This document shows, in pieces, positions 61,981 through 64,000 of a stretch of 64,000 bases of DNA; position 1 is the stretch's first letter; each line of letters opens with the position of its first letter. Source of the DNA: an uncultured Flavobacteriaceae bacterium (GTDB lineage: Bacteria; Bacteroidota; Bacteroidia; Flavobacteriales; Flavobacteriaceae); NCBI GenBank assembly GCA_947488435.1, contig CANKZG010000001.1, positions 1,046,308 through 1,110,307 of the forward strand, read 5' to 3'. The position numbers and the translations under genes were made by a program. Below the pieces are notes generated by a model. The model searched no databases. It was not told where the DNA came from and saw only the letters and a program-made list of their open reading frames with translations.

Positions 61981-64000
61981 TTAAGCTGCTGTATCTAATA
62001 CGGCAGGTGTTTCTTCCTTTTTTCTTCTATGCAGCCATAACTTCATTCGGTAAACTATGGTAAAGAGGACAGGAACAATAATTAATGTTAAGAAGGTTGC
62101 CACAATTAAACCATATATTACAGTCTTGGCCAATGGCCCCCAGAAGATCACGTTATCTCCACCGATATAAATCTTTGGGTTTAAGGTAGAAAAGAATGAA
62201 AAGAAATCTATGTTTAGTCCAATTGCTAATGGGATTAAACCTAACACTGTAGTAATTGCGGTCAAAATAACTGGGCGTAATCTTGCTTTCCCTCCTTTAG
62301 TCACAATGGCAACAACTTCCTCTAAAGAGAGTAGATCCTTAGGCGTTAGATTCAGCGCTACTTTTCTTCGATCTATAAGTATTTGGGTATAGTCGAGTAA
62401 TACTACCCCATTGTTTACCACAATCCCTGCCAAGGAAATAATACCCATCATCGTCATCATAATTACAAAGGGTTTTCCGGTAATCATAATACCGCCAAAT
62501 ACGCCGATAAAACTCAGGAAAATAGCAATCATAATAATAAGCGGTTTAGAAATACCACCGAATTGAAATATTAAGATTAACATAATTAATCCCAAACCAG
62601 AAAAGAAGGCACCCACTAGAAAAGCTTGCTGCTTGTTTTGTTCTTCTATTTCCCCGGTATAGTCAATGTTAATCTCTGGTGGAAGACCTTCAAAATCTTC
62701 CATTTCCTCTTGAATTTGTTGCACGATTAAGGCCGCATTTCCACCTGCTTTTAAACCAGAATATACCGTAACCACCCGTTTTTTATCGCGGTGCTTTATA
62801 GAACTAAATCCAGAAGAATTTCGTTGTGAAGCAACTGCCGAAACCGGAACTTCTTTTATTTGCCCGGATGCCTGATCTCTGAAAATAATGTTCTGATTAA
62901 AGAGTGCATTTTGATCGTAACGAATATCTTTATTAAAACGAACATTAATATCGTAATCTTCCCCATCTAACTTATACACTCCTGCTTTTTCTCCAAATAA
63001 GGAGCGCCGTAATTGCTGTCCTACCTGACCAACAGCCACACCGAGTTCTCCTGCTTTTTGTCGATCTACAATAACCTGCATGGCAGGCTTACTTTTATTG
63101 ACATCAATTTTTAACTCCTCAATGCCTGCTATATTCTTGGTATTGATAAAATTACGAATGTCCTCGGCGGTATTGATAAGTTGATCGTAGTCTTTCCCTT
63201 CCAACTCAATATTAATCGGGTAACCCGCCGGAGGGCCATTATAATCTTTCTCCACTGAAATGGCTACACCGGGATAAATCCCTTTTAAATCGTCTTGAAT
63301 ATCACTACGTAGTTCTTCGGTATCTCGTCCATTTCGATATTTAAACTCTTTCATAGAAACAGTTACCTTTCCACGGTGTGGAAGTTCTGCCGAAGAACCT
63401 CCATCAGTTTGTGGGTTTCCAGCACCTTCACCTACTTGAGACACGGAAGAATCTACAAGGTAACTTTCTTCGCCGTTCATATATTTTGAACTATTGGCAA
63501 CTGCATACACTCTTTTTTCAATAGCTTTAGTAAGTGCATTGGTCTTTTCAATAGCCGTTCCTTCCGGATACTCGATATATACATATACTTCGTTGGGAAT
63601 ATTATCGGGAAAGAATTCGATCTTGGTTCGTCCAGCTCCTACAGACATTCCAAAAAGCATAATGGTACTCACTAATAAAAGCACGGTTATGCTAAAATAC
63701 CAATATACATTACCTCCTTTTAGTGCATGCTTTATTCTACGCTCGTACCAATTTTCGAAACGAACCATAGTATTTTTTTGGAAATACAGTGCCCAGCGTT
63801 TTAAGGCATATTTATACACCCAAAACATAATAGCCGTAAGGATCATTACGGTTCCTAAACCACGCATAGCCCCACCAAAAATGATGATAAAAAGTCCGAA
63901 ACCACCTAAAATGGCGCTAATCCGAAGCAGTTGTTTTAACTTCAATTCTTTCTCTCCTAGCTCCATAAACTGAGATACCAGCATGGAATTCATAAAGATG
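61981..64000 (-). CDS. RND efflux transporter permease subunit, partial (C-terminal part)
   Basis: The frame is open to the right edge and continues out of the window, so about 672 C-terminal residues of a protein that is normally over 1000 residues are visible. The segment contains the second periplasmic porter half (IEFFPDNIPNEVYVYIEYPE, IDRQKAGELGVAVGQVGQQL) and the transmembrane helices TM7-TM12 (IMIAIFLSFIGVFGGIMITG, GIISLAGIVVNNGVVLLDYT, ARLRPVILTAITTVLGLIPL). The C-terminus is basic (KLWLHRRKKEE). The sequence type fits HAE1/hydrophobe or heavy metal RND pumps. The membrane fusion protein and outer membrane partner would lie off the window. Confidence 0.92.
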   Translation of the reverse strand, partial: IFMNSMLVSQFMELGEKELKLKQLLRISAILGGFGLFIIIFGGAMRGLGTVMILTAIMFWVYKYALKRWALYFQKNTMVRFENWYERRIKHALKGGNVYWYFSITVLLLVSTIMLFGMSVGAGRTKIEFFPDNIPNEVYVYIEYPEGTAIEKTNALTKAIEKRVYAVANSSKYMNGEESYLVDSSVSQVGEGAGNPQTDGGSSAELPHRGKVTVSMKEFKYRNGRDTEELRSDIQDDLKGIYPGVAISVEKDYNGPPAGYPINIELEGKDYDQLINTAEDIRNFINTKNIAGIEELKIDVNKSKPAMQVIVDRQKAGELGVAVGQVGQQLRRSLFGEKAGVYKLDGEDYDINVRFNKDIRYDQNALFNQNIIFRDQASGQIKEVPVSAVASQRNSSGFSSIKHRDKKRVVTVYSGLKAGGNAALIVQQIQEEMEDFEGLPPEINIDYTGEIEEQNKQQAFLVGAFFSGLGLIMLILIFQFGGISKPLIIMIAIFLSFIGVFGGIMITGKPFVIMMTMMGIISLAGIVVNNGVVLLDYTQILIDRRKVALNLTPKDLLSLEEVVAIVTKGGKARLRPVILTAITTVLGLIPLAIGLNIDFFSFFSTLNPKIYIGGDNVIFWGPLAKTVIYGLIVATFLTLIIVPVLFTIVYRMKLWLHRRKKEETPAVLDTAA

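Noticed and set aside
1-64000. Mobile elements, prophage, CRISPR arrays, rRNA operons
   Set aside because: No transposase, integrase, phage structural gene, spaced repeats or rRNA-like sequence was found on either strand.

Overview
The window is AT-rich chromosomal DNA from a member of the Bacteroidetes, most likely a (probably marine) Flavobacteriaceae. Evidence: a SusC/SusD pair, TAnnTTTG-type -7 promoter elements close to start codons, LytTR/LytS-type signalling, DUF3078, DUF6503, GDYXXLXY/DUF2157 and DUF5117-type proteins, and lipoproteins with a charged 'CKEK' motif after the lipobox cysteine. No insertion sequence, prophage, CRISPR array, rRNA or convincing tRNA was seen. Genus is not assignable from sequence reading alone.

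Layout. 1-7.3 kb: housekeeping and membrane genes (partial plsC, bacilliredoxin, TerB-J-domain protein, HupE/UreJ-like protein, dCMP deaminase, S41 protease, esterase, MarC, DUF3109). 7.3-11.5 kb: a TPR sensor kinase/LytTR response regulator pair facing two small exported proteins of unknown function. 11.6-15.3 kb: class Ia ribonucleotide reductase (nrdB, nrdA), then a gene-poor stretch with two candidate 28-residue membrane peptides. 15.8-29.4 kb: a large sugar-oxidation island: two paralogous GMC dehydrogenases, one Tat-type gluconate-2-dehydrogenase subunit 3, three TIM-barrel sugar isomerases, two MFS importers, a Gfo/Idh/MocA oxidoreductase and two DUF1080 (3-keto-disaccharide hydrolase family) lipoproteins. 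29.5-31.6 kb: yicC-gmk-nadD. 31.6-40.3 kb: membrane proteins, a zinc metalloprotease and a chromate transporter. 40.3-43.9 kb: a porin plus PiT phosphate transporter unit with a structured leader. 44.3-48.5 kb: dgt, a DUF3078 protein and dxs. 48.7-52.1 kb: an unusual group of leaderless subtilase, Cys-tailed small protein and membrane-anchored LytTR regulator, followed by tadA. 52.6-56.8 kb: cold shock protein, ClC-type channel and aspS. 57-61.4 kb: SusC/SusD. The window ends inside an RND efflux pump gene.

How genes work together. The sugar island reads as one catabolic system: sugars or glycosides are oxidised outside the cytoplasm by flavin/iron-sulfur GMC enzymes, keto-glycosides are cleaved by DUF1080 lipoproteins, products are imported by the MFS carriers, and isomerases and Gfo/Idh enzymes finish conversion. 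The best candidates for something undescribed are the subtilase/Cys-tail protein/LytTR trio with phased repeats in front of it, the porin leader that combines an intrinsic terminator with a 16-bp inverted repeat reaching the start codon, the ClC protein lacking the gating glutamate, and the twin micro-peptides after nrdA.
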